NCBI GenBank assembly: GCA_026826555.1
Contig: JAKSZT010054565.1
Coordinates: 1,752,186-1,816,185, forward strand
Length of the DNA: 64,000 bases
Reading direction: 5' to 3'
DNA from: Tolypeutes matacus
Lineage: Eukaryota; Chordata; Mammalia; Cingulata; Chlamyphoridae
Part shown: piece by piece, positions 1-12,744 of the stretch
How positions within the stretch are numbered: the first letter of the stretch is position 1
Layout: each line of letters opens with the position of its first letter
The notes under the pieces: model-generated
Told to the model about the DNA's origin: nothing
Database searches by the model: none
What the model saw: only the letters and a program-made list of their open reading frames with translations
Program-made: the position numbers and the translations under genes

Positions 1-236
1 CATTCATCCATACACACATCTGTTCATTCATCCATCCACCCATCCATCCATCCAACCATTCATCTGATTGTTCATCCATTTGTCTATCCATCCACTTGTC
101 CATCTATCTATCAACCCACCCATTCTTCCATCCATCCAGCCAGCCAGCCAGACAGCCAGCAATTCCATCCATGCACCCTTCCATTCATCTTTCCATCCAA
201 TTGTTCATCCATCCACCCATCCGTTCATTCATCCAT
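1..236. repeat. Tetranucleotide satellite (CATC/TCCA)n, imperfect
   Basis: A continuous run of imperfect CATC/CATT/TCCA units from the window edge to about 236. The array probably continues to the left. Confidence 0.9.
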
Positions 237-1843
237 TATGGTGATGAGGGTGTGTAAGTGGCTGGGGGTGGAAAAATGGGAACAAATCTGGGCCCTGTCC
301 TTGGGGATGCCCAGTCTCAGAGGACTGAGAAGGACCAAATAGGCCTGGGGGGCAGACTAGAATGTCGTGAGTTAGCTCAGGGCGCCCTCTGCTGGTGACA
401 AGGCAAACACATCCCTTTGGAACCAACACTAGCTCTAGGGCCTTGACCCAGAAAGGGTCCCAAGAGGCCACCATCAGGCCCTTTCACCTCCCACCAAGGT
501 TTTATTCATTCATACATGGACTCTGTATTTCCTATTGTCACAGACTAGGCAGAGCTGCAACAAATGACCTTGAACCTGGGGGTGGCCACAGGCGCAGGCC
601 TGAGGTGAGTGGGGCATCTACGGTCAGAGGAGGCCTCACTATCCCTGCCTAGGCCAGGTCCATGCACTACTCCTCCTTGCTTCCAGGTTGGGTCAGAGAG
701 CAGGGCTGGCTGCCACTCTGCTTTCAGCAACCAAGGCCATCACTGATATGGGGGCCTCCCTCCCTCCTGGCCTCAGTTGAGGCTACACCTGCAGGGGGAA
801 AGGATCTGAGGTGGGAGAGAGGGGCTTGAAGCTAGGGAGCAGGGCCCTGCCTCTGGAAGCTCCTGATACCACACACCTCTGCCTGCCCAGCTCCCTGCCT
901 CCTGCAGCCTCAGTGACTTTGGAGTGGGGAAATTACCCAGCTCTCATCAGTGTGCTTTGCTGCAGTCACCATGGGAGACCCAGTGGATTAAAGCAGAGAA
1001 AAAGGGCTGTGATAGGGTGAGAGCCTCTTTCTAGCCCTTTCCTGCTCCCTCCATTGTGAGCAGATGCCAAGCTTGGCAGAGGCGCTCAGGTTGGTGAACA
1101 ACTGCAGAGCCCAGACAGTCCCTCCCTGCTCCCCAGGCACCAGGCACCTCTTGGCCTTCCTGCTCCTCCGATGGGAAGGGTCTCTAGCCCAGGAGGCCTG
1201 GCCATGGAGTGTCTATGGCTCAGAGAAACAGACTCCAGCCTCCGCATAAATGAGCCTGACACAGACAGCAGGGATTCCCCTTGCCTCCAAAATAGAGATG
1301 ACCATCAACAGCTGACACCGTCATAATGGGGAAGCCAGAGCCCAAGTGTCTCCATGGATGGGCTGAAGCCTTCCCATGATCACCTGGCAGCTGATGCGAT
1401 GGTGTGTGGCCATGGCAGTGGCAGTGTCACAGCAGGCCCACCAGAGAGCTGCTCGCTGGGGGCCATGCACACTCTTGTGGGTGTGAAGCCCAGGCTCCTG
1501 TGAACAGGTTCGGGTCCCACTCCACAAGTTTCTTAATTTTTGGAACACTCAGGCATTTTGGCCCTTCCCTTCTCGGGTCCTGTGAAGCTCCCAGAGGCTC
1601 GTTCCAACTGGGGTCTCTGAGAGGCCCTCTGCCTTCAGTCCTCCTTGGTCATTGCAGTGAGGTGGCTTGCTCAGCTCTGAGGCCACACTCCAGCTTCCCC
1701 AGTTGTCCCAGTCTTGCTTCTCAGTCCTGTCACCTCCCTGGGTCTTCTCTGCTGCCCCTTGGGCACCCTATACTGACCTCTTTGCAGCCCTGGGAGCTGT
1801 ATCTTCCACACCTCCCTCAAAGACCCTCACCTCTCTGGCTTTT
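237..1843. other. Unique non-coding sequence
   Basis: GC-moderate intronic sequence with no recognisable gene or young repeat. The only site noted is the CTCF-like motif at 382-395. Confidence 0.5.
382..395 (-). promoter_or_regulatory. Candidate CTCF binding motif
   Basis: The minus strand reads CCAGCAGAGGGCGC, which fits the CTCF core consensus CCASYAGRKGGCRS at every position. It lies in unique sequence just after the tetranucleotide satellite. Occupancy cannot be judged from sequence. Confidence 0.55.
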
Positions 1844-1851
1844 CCCTAGAA

Positions 1852-2049
1852 CAGGGGTTCTTAACCAGGGATCCGTGAGCTTGAATTGAAATTAAAAAAA
1901 AAACCACAGTATTCTTGTGGGGACGTGTTGGGGTGGGTGTGGTATATTTATTAAATAATACACAGTACAGTGTGGACTTAGTAAGGAGTCTGTGTTTTTC
2001 ACCTGACTGGTAAAGGGGTCCATGGAACAAAAAGAGTTAAGAACCCCTG
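1852..2049. mobile_element. hAT-type (Charlie-like) non-autonomous DNA transposon
   Basis: The element starts CAGGGGTTCTTAACC and ends GGTTAAGAACCCCTG-like (here GTTAAGAACCCCTG), giving near-perfect terminal inverted repeats. It is flanked by 8-bp duplications ccctagaa (1844-1851) and ccctggaa (2050-2057) with one mismatch, the size expected of hAT transposition. The interior is AT-rich and has no open frame. MER-type family; exact name not assigned. Confidence 0.85.
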
Positions 2050-2057
2050 CCCTGGAA

Positions 2058-2983
2058 CAACTCTTCAATGAGCTCAGTCTTTTTCTATCAGAAGCCAGAA
2101 GTGAGGGTACATCTTCAGACCACCTCAGTCTTGTGCCCTGCAATTCCTCCACCTCCCCAGTAAGGAAACACAGAGGCCTTGGAAGGAAAAGTCAGCTAGG
2201 ACTAAACGCAGATTACTATGGACAGATTATTTTGTAACAGCTGCTCAGGTCCTTTCTGCCCATCCTGCAGGTCCCCTTCCTTGTTACAGATATGGTGACC
2301 CAGAGGGACATGGCTCAGTCCCCCCAACACCCTACCACCAGGCTTGGCTCTCCCCACAAGGAGATGAGCTCCTCTGATCCTGCCTCCCCAGTCTGAGGGC
2401 TCCCCCACCCGACCCACCCCCAGCCGACAGAAGGTATTTACTTTAAATTAAGGGAAGTGTAAATGTTTTTAGAAAACATTCTAGCAGCTTCAGCAACAGT
2501 TTGGAAAATGTGTTTTATTTTGGAGGTGGCAGACAGCACTCTGGCTCTGGAGTGTCACACCTATGACATCACTGGGGGGAGAGGGGGCTGGCAGGCAGAG
2601 CAGGCCTTAGGCCCTGGGAAGCAATCACGTGAACTGACGCCCCTGCAGAGCTCAGAGCCCGCAGTCATGCAGAGAGAGACCTGGGCACCTCTTTCCCTTT
2701 CTCTGAGTGGCAAGAGGGATGCAGGGTACACACAAAGCCCACCCGAGCCTTTCTCTCTCTCTTCCCTAAGCCCTTCCTCGCAGAATCCAGCAGGGCCTCA
2801 AGGGTGCGTGGGTTGAGTCTGAGACGTTTCGGCGCTGTCCTCTGCAGGCTGTGGTTTCTACCTCTTCTTCAGGAGAAGGCAAAAGGCTTCTGGGTAAACA
2901 TGGTGGACTGAACATGTACATCTATCTCATGTTCCGCCAAAGAGCGCAGTAAAATGGCAGCAAAGGAATAAAACATGGGAACA
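2058..2983. other. Unique non-coding sequence
   Basis: No gene or clear repeat recognised. Includes a GC-poor patch (2435-2530) followed by a TGACATCAC CRE-like sequence near 2565. Nothing further can be supported. Confidence 0.4.
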
Positions 2984-3101
2984 GGAGCTGGTGTGGCTCA
3001 GTGGTTGAGCACTGGCTTCCCACATACAAGGTTTGGGGTTCAATCCCCGGCCCCCATACCTCAAACAACACCACCACACACACACGCACGCACACACACA
3101 G
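2984..3101 (+). mobile_element. DAS SINE (tRNA-derived, xenarthran) with CA-rich tail
   Basis: The head 'gtgtggctcagtggttgagc' carries a Pol III A box and the 'ggggttcaatcccc' stretch a B box. The tail is (CA)n rather than poly-A, running to about 3101. A weak flanking duplication, gggaaca/aggaaca, may mark the insertion. Confidence 0.85.
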
Positions 3102-3104
3102 GAA

Positions 3105-3698
3105 CAAAGAGAACCGGGGGTGGGGGGCAGGGAGGAGAGGCGGCAGCAGATGACAGATTCCAACAAAGTTTTGGAAGACAGAATGTGGATGGAGGAAAGT
3201 GGTAACAGATTCCATGGGTTGAGGGAGACAGCTACACAGCCTGCCCAGGCATGTAGGAGACTGATTTGTCCTGCAGAATCCAGGCAGGCCCAGGACTTGG
3301 AGGTACCAGGGCTGGCAGATGGCAAGGGTGAAGAATGGGACTAAAAACCCAGCAGGCAGGCAGCCATCCTCGGCCCCTTATCCTGGCAAGAGATGGAAGA
3401 GTTACCCTCTGGTGGAACTGCAAAAGACTCAGAGACTCAGAGGTGGAGGTGGGCTGGAGGCATGGCTGGGACAGTGCTGAAAACTAGAGGATAAATGGAA
3501 GCCTTCTGTTGGGTGGTCAGAGTCCCAGGCTCCCTCCTCATCCTGTACCTAGCAGCGGTCTTCTGATGCAAGTACCTCCCTTGGAAATGCCCAGCAGATG
3601 TCTATCTTCTCACTCAAACACCCTGAAGGAAAGCCCATCACCACCTCACTAAGGTGTTTGGTGCCCCACTCTCAATTATGGATGGATAACCAAGAGTC
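3105..3698. other. Unique non-coding sequence
   Basis: Purine-rich then mixed sequence after the SINE tail. No gene or repeat recognised. Confidence 0.4.
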
Positions 3699-3699
3699 A

Positions 3700-4148
3700 C
3701 CAAGTATCTGAGGACACTTTTCAACATGAGAGACCAAAAGAAGCAAACAGAAAAAGATGACGCATGAGGAAATAAAAGCAATTTGTAGAATAGCCAAAAA
3801 CTGGAAACAGCTTAATCCTATATCAGAAGGGTGCTGGCTAAGTAACCAATGGCATATACTGACAATGAATACCATCTAGCTGCTAAAAGGGATGAGAGAA
3901 ATCTATGTGTTCTGCTGTGGAAAGAGGTCTACCATGTAGTGTTAAGTGAAAAGAAAGCAAAATAATAATAATAATAATAATAAAACAGAAACAAAAAAAT
4001 TTAAAAAAAGAAAAGAAAGGAGATTACAATGTTTATGCAAATTATATGTATATAAAAAGGGTCTGCAGAAGGCAGGTAGACAGGCCTGCAATGGGTATGG
4101 GTTGAAAATAACTTTTAAATGGGCCCACACATGTGCTAGGTGAAAAAT
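3700..4148 (+). mobile_element. L1M 3' end fragment
   Basis: Reads as the typical tail of an old L1: 'aatagccaaaaactggaaac', then a phrase like 'taccatctagctgctaaaa' and 'gttaagtgaaaagaaagcaa'. An (AAT)n run (3961-3985) interrupts it. Highly diverged; boundaries approximate. Confidence 0.65.
3959..3985. repeat. (AAT)n microsatellite
   Basis: About nine uninterrupted AAT units inside the L1M tail. Confidence 0.9.
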
Positions 4149-4149
4149 C

Positions 4150-5090
4150 TCTGGGAACATCCTGACCTCCAGGACAGAGTCATTCCTGTTTGACCTGGAG
4201 GGTCAGAAACTCATGTCCCTGCATAATGAAACTATGATGGGGCTGGACATACAGCAAGTGCTCAATAACTGCCTCATGGATAAACAGATGGGTGTATAGA
4301 TGGATGAACAGGAGAATGGCAGGACAGTGGCTGATTGAACATGATCACATGATCACACCGGTAGCTGGACGGCAACACTGCTAGCTAATCCCACTCCACC
4401 AAGGAGGCAAAGGTCATCCTGAGCTCCAAGTTGCCTGCCAGCAGAAGATCTGCACGCTCCCAGGGGTCTTGTCACCTGCCTGAGCAGACACTCATGCCCA
4501 GAAGAGAAGTTCAACCTGTTGAGTTGCCAAGGCAACCAGAGGAATGCTGGGATGCAAATCTGACAGTCCCAGGGAAGCCCTGTCCTCCATTTCCTAAATC
4601 ACTGTCCTATCAGCTCCTCCTCGAGGTTCATTCCTATCAGTTCAGAAACTGGTCACAAACAGCAAAGCCCAGTCAGCCTCTGCCCTCTGTGTCGGCACTT
4701 TCTCCCTGACCCCAGCTTCCAGGAGAGGCTGCAGCAGCCCAGGCAAGGCCCCCATGTTACTCAAACACAGGAATGTGAGCCTGGGTCCAAGCTCTAGCAG
4801 GCGCTCAGATCACACTGGGGAGAGCAGGGCAGGGCAGGGCAAAGTGACACCACAGCCAGACAGTGGATTGGGAGCATCGGGCCATTCACAGCCCAGGCAT
4901 GGCCTTGACCAAACAGCAGGCCCAGGTGAGGGAGGGAGAGGGTATCAGGGTATAGGGTGAGGAAGTGACTTGCCTGGTCACTTGCTGGAGCTCTTTATTG
5001 TCTCTGAAACCAGGGCTTTTTCTCCAGGGACCAGGAGCTTCTGGCAATGAGGGAGTTAGCTCTGGCTTCTGGACTTAGGTTGTGGTTACC
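4150..5090. other. Unique non-coding sequence
   Basis: No recognisable gene or repeat apart from short G-rich runs such as gggcagggcagggc near 4827. Confidence 0.4.
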
Positions 5091-5094
5091 TGGA

Positions 5095-5218
5095 CTTGAC
5101 AGGCCAGGAAACTGAGCCTCAAGGCAGTTGTTGGCTTGCCAAGACCATATGTGACCCTACTGTGGGACTGAAACCCAGGATTCCTGCCCCCAAGTTCAGT
5201 GCTTTGTTGCTATGAGGT
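5095..5218 (-). mobile_element. MIR SINE fragment
   Basis: 'aggaaactgagcctcaaggcag' and the following 'ggactgaaacccaggattcctg' are the antisense of the MIR tRNA-derived core. Ancient and diverged. Confidence 0.7.
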
Positions 5219-5219
5219 C

Positions 5220-6654
5220 ACCATGAGTGGGAAGAGAGTTCACGCAGGAGGAAGGTGCCAGAGGAAGGACCAGGGCGGTGGCTGGGGAAGGTGGGGTAGC
5301 TCAGACAGACACAGAGCAAACAGGGAGACAGCAGGGCAAACAGCCTGGATGAGTCATCCAGATAGAAAGTGGTATGTGGGACAAAAGCAAGCGAACAAAC
5401 AAAAAACCAACCAAACAAACGAAAAGGGATGTATGGGAGAAGGTGACCTTGGCCTTGTTGCTGGGTCAGAGGTCTTTGGAAGGATGGGCAAGGAGGCAGG
5501 GAGGAGCTGGCTGGGTCTGTCTGGGTGGGGTGGAGTGGGGATGCCATGTTGGAAGAAAGAGTGCTACGTAGTCAGTAGGCTGGGCTGGCCTCCCTCCCTA
5601 TGGGTTGGTCTGCTCTGTGCCTGAGCCTCAGAGTTTAAAGGATTGGAGCAGTGTGGAGGCAAGCCTGGACTTCAGGGTGGACCGGGGTGGGGTGGGGGAA
5701 GGGAGCGGCTGAAGCAGAGGGGCAAAGGAAAAGTCACACCTAGCTACACTATCTTTCCAGAGCACTCAACCCAGCAACAGAAGAGAGGAGGAGGAGCAGG
5801 AGAATGGGCTACCAGAAGAATGCCCCAGAAGAATGGAGACCCCCGGGGGAGGATGCTGATGCCTAGGCGCTGGCGCTGCCCGAAGCAGTTACAACTAACC
5901 CCTAGGGCTGTGGGTTTTGCAGCACGTTCCTGTAGATAAGAAAGGACAGATGATGGAGAGATAGACATACAGACAGGCAGGGTGGGAGGGCAGAGGGTGA
6001 CTAGGAAGGTGCCTGCAGGATTCCAACATCTTTGTGGGGGAGGGAGGGGGAAGGGGACAGGGAGGTCCTGAGACTGGAACAAGGAGCCTCCTCTCCAGCT
6101 CACTTTGGCTCAGGGCTGCTCCCATGCAGGATGAGGTGTTTCCACCTTGGACTCGTGGGGGACAGTCTGCTTCCCAGCTCCAGGAGAGGGACTATGCTGG
6201 GAGGAACCAGCGCAGAAGCTCTGAAGTTGTACATTCTAAACTCAGAGGTTAATCTTATTTTAAATAAAGTCCAAAGTTTATTACTCCTTGTATTTTCTTC
6301 CCAAATGACGAAGATCTTAGAATTCTTTTCTCCAATTAGTAATCCCATCTAAACTTCCATGTTATTGCTGTCTTAGAACCCCCACAAAGTTAGTTTTTAT
6401 TATTATTTTAAAGTAAATACTTATTACATTTATCTACATGCTTACAACTTATTTCCTCACCGCTATTTCTTAAATCCCATTCTTTCTAACTAAATTTTCT
6501 TCTTACAATATATCTATACAATTTCCTGTAAAATCATGCCACTTCTGAATGTGAGGGGGACAATGATCGTAATTACCCCAGGCCGCAGGTGTTTACAGGC
6601 ATCATTAGTTACAGGGCAGCTGCACTTTCAGCTCAGCACCTTGGGCAGGCCAGA
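5220..6654. other. Unique non-coding sequence
   Basis: GC-rich purine-biased sequence to about 6230, then an AT-rich block (6230-6560) that could be an old, unrecognised repeat. No gene supported. Confidence 0.4.
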
Positions 6655-7148
6655 GATATGATCATAAAGACACCAATTCAACAATAATAGTTGGAGAATT
6701 CAATACCTTGCTCACAACAATGGATAGAAAAGTAGAAGAAAATCAGCAAGGATATAGAATTCTTGAACAATGCTACAACCACCTTGACCTAACTGATATC
6801 TGTAACACACTCCACCCAACAACAGCAGAAATCATATTCTTCTCAAGTGTACATGGAACATTCTTCAAAGACCATATGTTATTCTATAAAACAAGTCTTA
6901 ATAAATGTAAAAGGACTGAAAGCATATAAAGTATGTTCCCCAACTCCATTGGAATTAAATTAGAAATCAGTACAGAAGGAAATTTGGGAAATACACAAAT
7001 ATTTGGAGATTAAGAATATACTTCTAATTAACCTACAGGTCAATTAAAAAACTAGAAAGCCAAACCAAGCAACAGGAAGGAAATAAAAGAACAGAGTGAA
7101 AATAAATAAAACAGAAAGCAGAAAAACAAGAGACAAAAGCAATAAAGC

Positions 7149-7240
7149 CAGGAGTGGATGTAGCTCAGTGGTTGAGCACCCGCCTCCCATAGTACAAGGT
7201 CCTGAGTTCAATCTCCAGTACCACCTAAAAAAAAAAAAAA
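7149..7240 (+). mobile_element. DAS SINE nested in L1
   Basis: tRNA-like head 'gatgtagctcagtggttgag' and B box 'gagttcaatctcc', then an 18-base A run. Flanked by 14-bp duplications aaaagcaataaagc (7135-7148) and aaaagcaatgaagc (7241-7254). Confidence 0.93.
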
Positions 7241-9079
7241 AAAAGCAATGAAGCTGAAAGTTGATATTTTGAAAAAATCAACAAATTATTAGATAGATTT
7301 ACTCAGGAAAAAAAGAGAGAAGATACAAATTACTTAAATCAGAAATGTAAGAGGGGACATCACTACTGACTTTCAGAAATCAAAAAGATTATAAGGGAAT
7401 ACTATGGAATCTTTATACCAACAAATTAGAGAACTTCAATGAAATGAACAAGGTACTAAAAGACAGAAATTACCAAAACTGACTCAATAAGAAATAGAAA
7501 ACATGAACAACAAGTAAATAAACTTTATTCATAATGAGTAAATAAACTGACTTAGTAATTTAAAGGTCTTCCCACAGGAGAATTTTACCAAGAATTCCAA
7601 GAAGATTTAGCACCTATCCTGTTCAAACACTTCCAAAAAATTGAAGAGGAGAGAACACTCCTTAATTCATTCTACAAAGCCAACATCACCCACGTACCAA
7701 AGCCAGATAAAGATACCACAAGAAAAGTATAGACTAATATCCTTTATGAATATGGATGCAAAAACTTCATTAAAATGCTAGCAAACCAAATCCAAGAGCA
7801 TATTAAAATAATTATGCACCTTGTTCAAGTGGGATTTATCCCAGATATGAAAGGTGAGTTCAACATAAGAAAATCAATTAATGTAATATACCACATTAAT
7901 AGAATGAAGGGAAAAACACATGATCATCTTAATTGATATAGAAAAGGCACTTGACAATTCTAGCATCGCTTCTTGATAAAAACACTCAGAAAATTAAGAA
8001 TAGAAGGAAACATCCTCAACATGATAAAGGGCATACATGAAAATCCCACAACTAACACCATACTCAATGGTGAAAGACCAAAAGCTTTCTATCTAAGATC
8101 AGGAACAATACAAGGATGTCTACGGTCACTACTGTTATTCAACATTGTACTGGAAGTTCTAGCCAGAGCAATTAGGCAAGAAAAGAGATATAAGAGGCAT
8201 CCGGATTGGAAAGGAAGAAGTAAAACTTTCCATATTTGCAGATCACATGATCCTATATAGAGGAAATCCTGAAAAAATCCACAACAAAGTTACTAGAGCT
8301 AATAAATGAATTCAGCAAAGCAGTGGGGTACAAGATTAACATACAAAAATCAGTAGTGTTTCCATACCCTAGTAATGAACAATTTGAAGAGGAAAACAAG
8401 AAAAAAATCCATTTGCAATAGCAACTAAAAGAATCAAATATCTAGGAATAAATTTAACTAAGGATGTAGAGGACTTGTACATGGAAAACTATAAAACATT
8501 GCTAAAAGAAAACAAAGACCTACATAAATGGAATGACATTCCATATTCATGGATTGGAAGACTGACTATCATTAAGGTATCAATTCTTTCCAAAGCAAAT
8601 TACAGATTCAAGGCAATATCCCCCAAAATTCCCACAGTCTTCTTTGCAGAAATGGAAAATTTATATGGAGGGTAAAGAAGAACATGTTAGAGGACTTACA
8701 CATTTTTATTTCAAAATGCATTACAAAGTTGGTAACCAAAAAAGCACAGTACTGGCACAAAGTCAGACATATAGACAGGAGAATTGAATTGAAAGTTCAC
8801 TAATAACCTTCACATCCATGGCCAAGGATTGAGTTTTAACAGGGTGCAAAGTCCACTAAATGGGGAAAGAATAGTTTCTTCAACAAATGGTGTTGGGAAA
8901 ACTGTATATCCCACATGCAAAAGAATGAAGGTATTCCCCTACCTCACACCATATATAAAAACTAACTCAAAATGGATGAAAGACCTAAATATAAGAAACA
9001 AAACTATAAAACTTCTAGAAGATAACACAGGGAAGCATATTCAGGGCACTGTGTTAGGCAATGGTTTCTTAGACTTTAT

Positions 9080-9280
9080 TATTTATTTATTTATTATTTT
9101 TTTTTTTTAAGATTTTATTTATTTATTCATTTATCCCCCTCTTGCTGCTTGTGCTCGCTGGGTCAGCTAACCACGCCGTGCGGGCGGGCTTGCCTTCACC
9201 AGGAGGCCCCGGGAACCGAACCCGGGGCTTCCCATATGGTAAATGGGAGCCCTACTGATTGAGCCACAGCCACTTCCCTT
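9080..9280 (-). mobile_element. DAS SINE nested in L1, reverse orientation
   Basis: Starts with a T-rich reversed tail and ends with the complement of the DAS head ('gattgagccacagccacttccc'). Flanked by an exact 16-bp duplication gtttcttagactttat (9064-9079, 9281-9296), and the host L1 continues across it. The body is longer than the simple monomers. Confidence 0.93.
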
Positions 9281-10581
9281 GTTTCTTAGACTTTATACCA
9301 AAGGCATGAATAACAAATGAAAAAATAGATAAATGGGACTTTATCAAAATTAAAAACTTTTGTTCATCAAAGCATTTCATGAAAATGAAAAGACAATATA
9401 CAGAACAGGAAAAAAGATCTGGAAACCACATATCTGGGAAGGGTTTAGTATGCAGAATATATAAAGAAATCCTACAACTCAATAACAAAAGGATGGACAA
9501 CTCAATTTAAAAATGAACAAAAGACTTTAATAGACATTTCTCCAAAGAAGATATACAAATAGCCAATAAGCACATGAAAAGATGCTCAACATCACTAGCC
9601 ATTAGGGAAATGCAAATCAAAACCACGAGATACCATTTCACACCCACTAGAATGGCTACATTCAAAAAAACAGAAAATCAGAGAAATAGGAACACTCATT
9701 CATTGTTCATGGGAATGTAAAATGGTTCAGCTGCTACGAAAGATATTTGGTGGGTCCTCAGAAAGTTAAGTATAGAATTACCATATAACCCTGCAATCTC
9801 ACTTCAAGGTATGTACCTAAAAGAATAGAAAGCAAGGACTTGCACAGATATTTGCACATTGATGTTCATGGTGGCATTAATCACAATTGTCAAAAGGTGG
9901 AAGCAACCCAAGTGTCCATAAACAGATGAATGGATAAATAGGTAGATACATACAGTAGAATTTTACTTAGATGTAAAAAGGAATCAAGGTCTGATACATG
10001 TGACAACATAGATGAACCTTGAACACATCATGCTAAGTGAAATAAGCCAGACACAAAAGGACAAACATTGTTTCACTGGCATGAAATAATTAGAATAAGC
10101 AAATTCATAAAATCAGAAACTAGAATACATTTTACCAGGTGTTGGAGTTGGGGTAGGGAATGGGGAGTTAATGTTTAACTCGTATAGAGTTTCTGTTTGT
10201 GGTGATGGAAAAGTTTTAATCATGGATGCTGGTGATGGTAGCACAACATTGTGGATGTAATTAACTCCACGGAATTATACACCTGAATGTGTCTAAAAGG
10301 GGAAATTTTAGTTTGGGTATATGCTACTGTTTCTAGAGTAAAAATTTTAAAAATAGTTTGACTGTATGTACAATACAAACCATGAACTCTATAATTAATA
10401 GTATAATTATAATAATATTATTTCATCAACTGTAACAAAGTTACCACACTAATGCAAAGTGATAATAATAGGGAAATCTGTGTGTGTGAGGGGGGATATA
10501 CGGGAACTCTGTATTTTCTGCACAAGTTTTCTGTAAATCAACTTTGCCAATAAAACAAATAGATTAAAAAAAAAAAAACAA

Positions 10582-12022
10582 CTATAAATCAACAGTAATA
10601 AAGTCATTGTCTTACTGGTGTAGGGATAAACATATAGACCAATGGACGAGAACGGAAACTCCAGAAATAAACCCCATACATTTATGGCGAATTTATTTTC
10701 CACCAAAGTGCCATGCAATTCAATGGAATAAGATAGTCTTCAACAAGTGGTGCTAGGACAACTGGTAAACCATGCAAAAAGACAAATTTAGACTATTACC
10801 ACACATAATACACAAAATTAAGCCCAAATGGATCAGAGGCATAGACTAGATATAAGAGCTAAAACTATAACACTTTTAGAAGAAAACATAGGAGAAAAAA
10901 ATCTTCATGACCTTAGGTTGGGCAAAGATTTCTTAGCCATACCACCAAAACATGATTTATGAAAGTGAAAACTGGACAAATTATACTTCATCAAAATTTT
11001 TAAAAATTGTACTTCACCAGACACCATTAAGAAAATGAAAAGACAAGTCACAGACTGGAAGAAATATTTGCAAATCTGGTAAAGGACTTGTATCTATAAA
11101 ATAAAGAATTGAAAATAAGATAAATTACCCAATTTTTAAAATGGACAAAAAATTGAATAGATATTTTACCAAAGATGATATTCAAATGGCTAATAAGCAC
11201 ATGAAAATATGTTACACATCATTAGTCATTAGAGAAATACAAATTAAAACCACAATGAAATACCACTTTACGGCAGGCAGTAATTAAAAAGATAGATAAT
11301 CACAAGTGTTGATGAGGATGTGGAGAAAATGAAAACCTCATGCATTGCTGTTGGCAATGGAAAATGGTGCAGTCACTTTGGAAACAGTTTAGCAGATTCT
11401 TAAAAAGTTCAGCCTAAATTCACTACATAATCTAGCAATTCTTCTCCCAAGTATCTAATCAAGAGAAATGAAAACAAATGTTGTTAACACAAGGACTTGC
11501 ATGTAAATGTTCATAGCATCGTTATTCATAATAGCCAAAAAGTGTTAATTATCCAAAAGTCCATCAACTGGTGAATGGATCAACAAAAATTCCATATAAT
11601 GGAATACTATTCAGCAATAAAGAAAAACGAATTACTAATATGAACTAAAACATAATGACCCTTAAAAACATTATGCTAAGTGCAAGAAGCTAGATGCAAA
11701 AGACCACACATCGTATGGTTCCATTTATATGAAATGTCCAGAGTAGGCAAATACGTAGAGACAGAAAGTAGATTAGTGCTTGCCTGAGGCTGAGGGTGGG
11801 AATGGGGGCTATGAATGCGCACGAGAGATTTTTTGGAGGGAGTATGGAAACATCCTCATGTTGGATTGTAGTGATGGTTGCATCACTCTGTAAAGTCACT
11901 GAAAAGCATTGGCTTGTACACTTGAAGCAGGTGAATTTCATGTCATACATCAGTGATAAGTGTGTGCTGGGTGAGATACTTCAGGTAATATGTCATATAT
12001 AAATTATACCTCATAAAGAAAA
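10582..12022 (+). mobile_element. Older L1M LINE, 3' part of ORF2 plus 3' UTR
   Basis: Directly follows the poly-A of the previous L1 in the same orientation. Recognisable phrases include 'agaccaatggacgagaacgg', 'tagaagaaaacataggag', 'atggctaataagcacatgaaa', 'accacaatgaaataccac' and 'ggaatactattcagcaataa', in the usual order. It ends near 'aaattatacctcataaag'. More diverged than its neighbour. Confidence 0.9.
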
Positions 12023-12639
12023 CCAAAAGCCTCTGGCCCCCAGGCACCGTGGCAGGCGTCCCCTAGAGCCCCCTGCTCTGCCTGTGATAGCTCTCATTCT
12101 CCCACTCTGGAGATTCCTTTCCTTCTCAGGTTTTAAGGAAGTCTTGGGTACTATTTTACCTGGGGGTGGTGGGCTCATCAGCTCAGTCTGCCACACTGCC
12201 AGTCTTTGCTTTCATGGGATTCTGGCATTTTCTGCCCACGAGTGGGAGCTCGCGGATCAGAGTAGGTGTATATAGGTGGGGGGGGGGCAGAGACCCTATG
12301 TCATCCCCTCAGCGAGGTAAATGAGAAAAACCTGAAACAGCTTTGGTGGAGGGAAGCCCCAGCTGGACCTCCTCCTGCAGTTGAGCCTGGCTCCCTCCTC
12401 CTTTCCTTCCCTAGTAGAATGGATGGGTCAGATGTGATTCAAGCCAGCTAACAGACCCCCTTTCTCCTTTTTGGCCAATGGGAAGTCCCAGCACAGGCTC
12501 AGCCTCAAATTCATGGGCCCCAAAGTGGAAGGCTGAGGTGGCTCTAAAATGTCAGACAACACCCCATCCCTGGGAACACGGCAGAAATGGCTGCTTGGGA
12601 AGGAGTCAGGGTGGGCAGAACTTCCCATCCCTCCACTCC
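12023..12639. other. Unique non-coding sequence
   Basis: No gene or repeat recognised. A nine-G run lies at about 12279-12287. Confidence 0.4.
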
Positions 12640-12742
12640 GAGTTCCGTGAGAACAGGGACCTCTTGATCTCGTTCTCTGCTGAAGTTCAGTGCCTGGGTG
12701 AGTTTGGTGCTCAAAAAATGTTTCTAAAATAAATGAGTGAAG
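12640..12742 (+). mobile_element. L2 LINE 3' end fragment
   Basis: Matches the L2 tail order: 'gagaacagggacctcttgat', 'ttcagtgcctgggtgag', 'gtgctcaaaaaatg..aaataaatgagtga'. Confidence 0.65.
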
Positions 12743-12744
12743 GT

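Larger units (their letters stand above)
6655..10579 (+). mobile_element. L1 LINE, 5'-truncated, ORF2 through poly-A (two DAS SINEs inside)
   Basis: The sequence follows L1 ORF2 in order: end of the endonuclease domain (6660-6930), spacer, reverse transcriptase (about 7590-8460) and C-terminal region (8830-10080). A xenarthran-type 3' UTR follows (10100-10568) and then an A run. ORF1 and the 5' UTR are absent. The frame is broken many times, and the catalytic F-A-D-D motif reads F-A-D-H (8235-8246), so it is inactive. DAS SINEs are nested at 7149-7240 and 9080-9280; after each the L1 text resumes where it stopped. I found no target-site duplication for the L1 itself. Confidence 0.92.

Noticed and set aside
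1..236. CRISPR-like array of short repeats
   Set aside because: It is a simple tetranucleotide satellite without unique spacers, in a mammalian genome.
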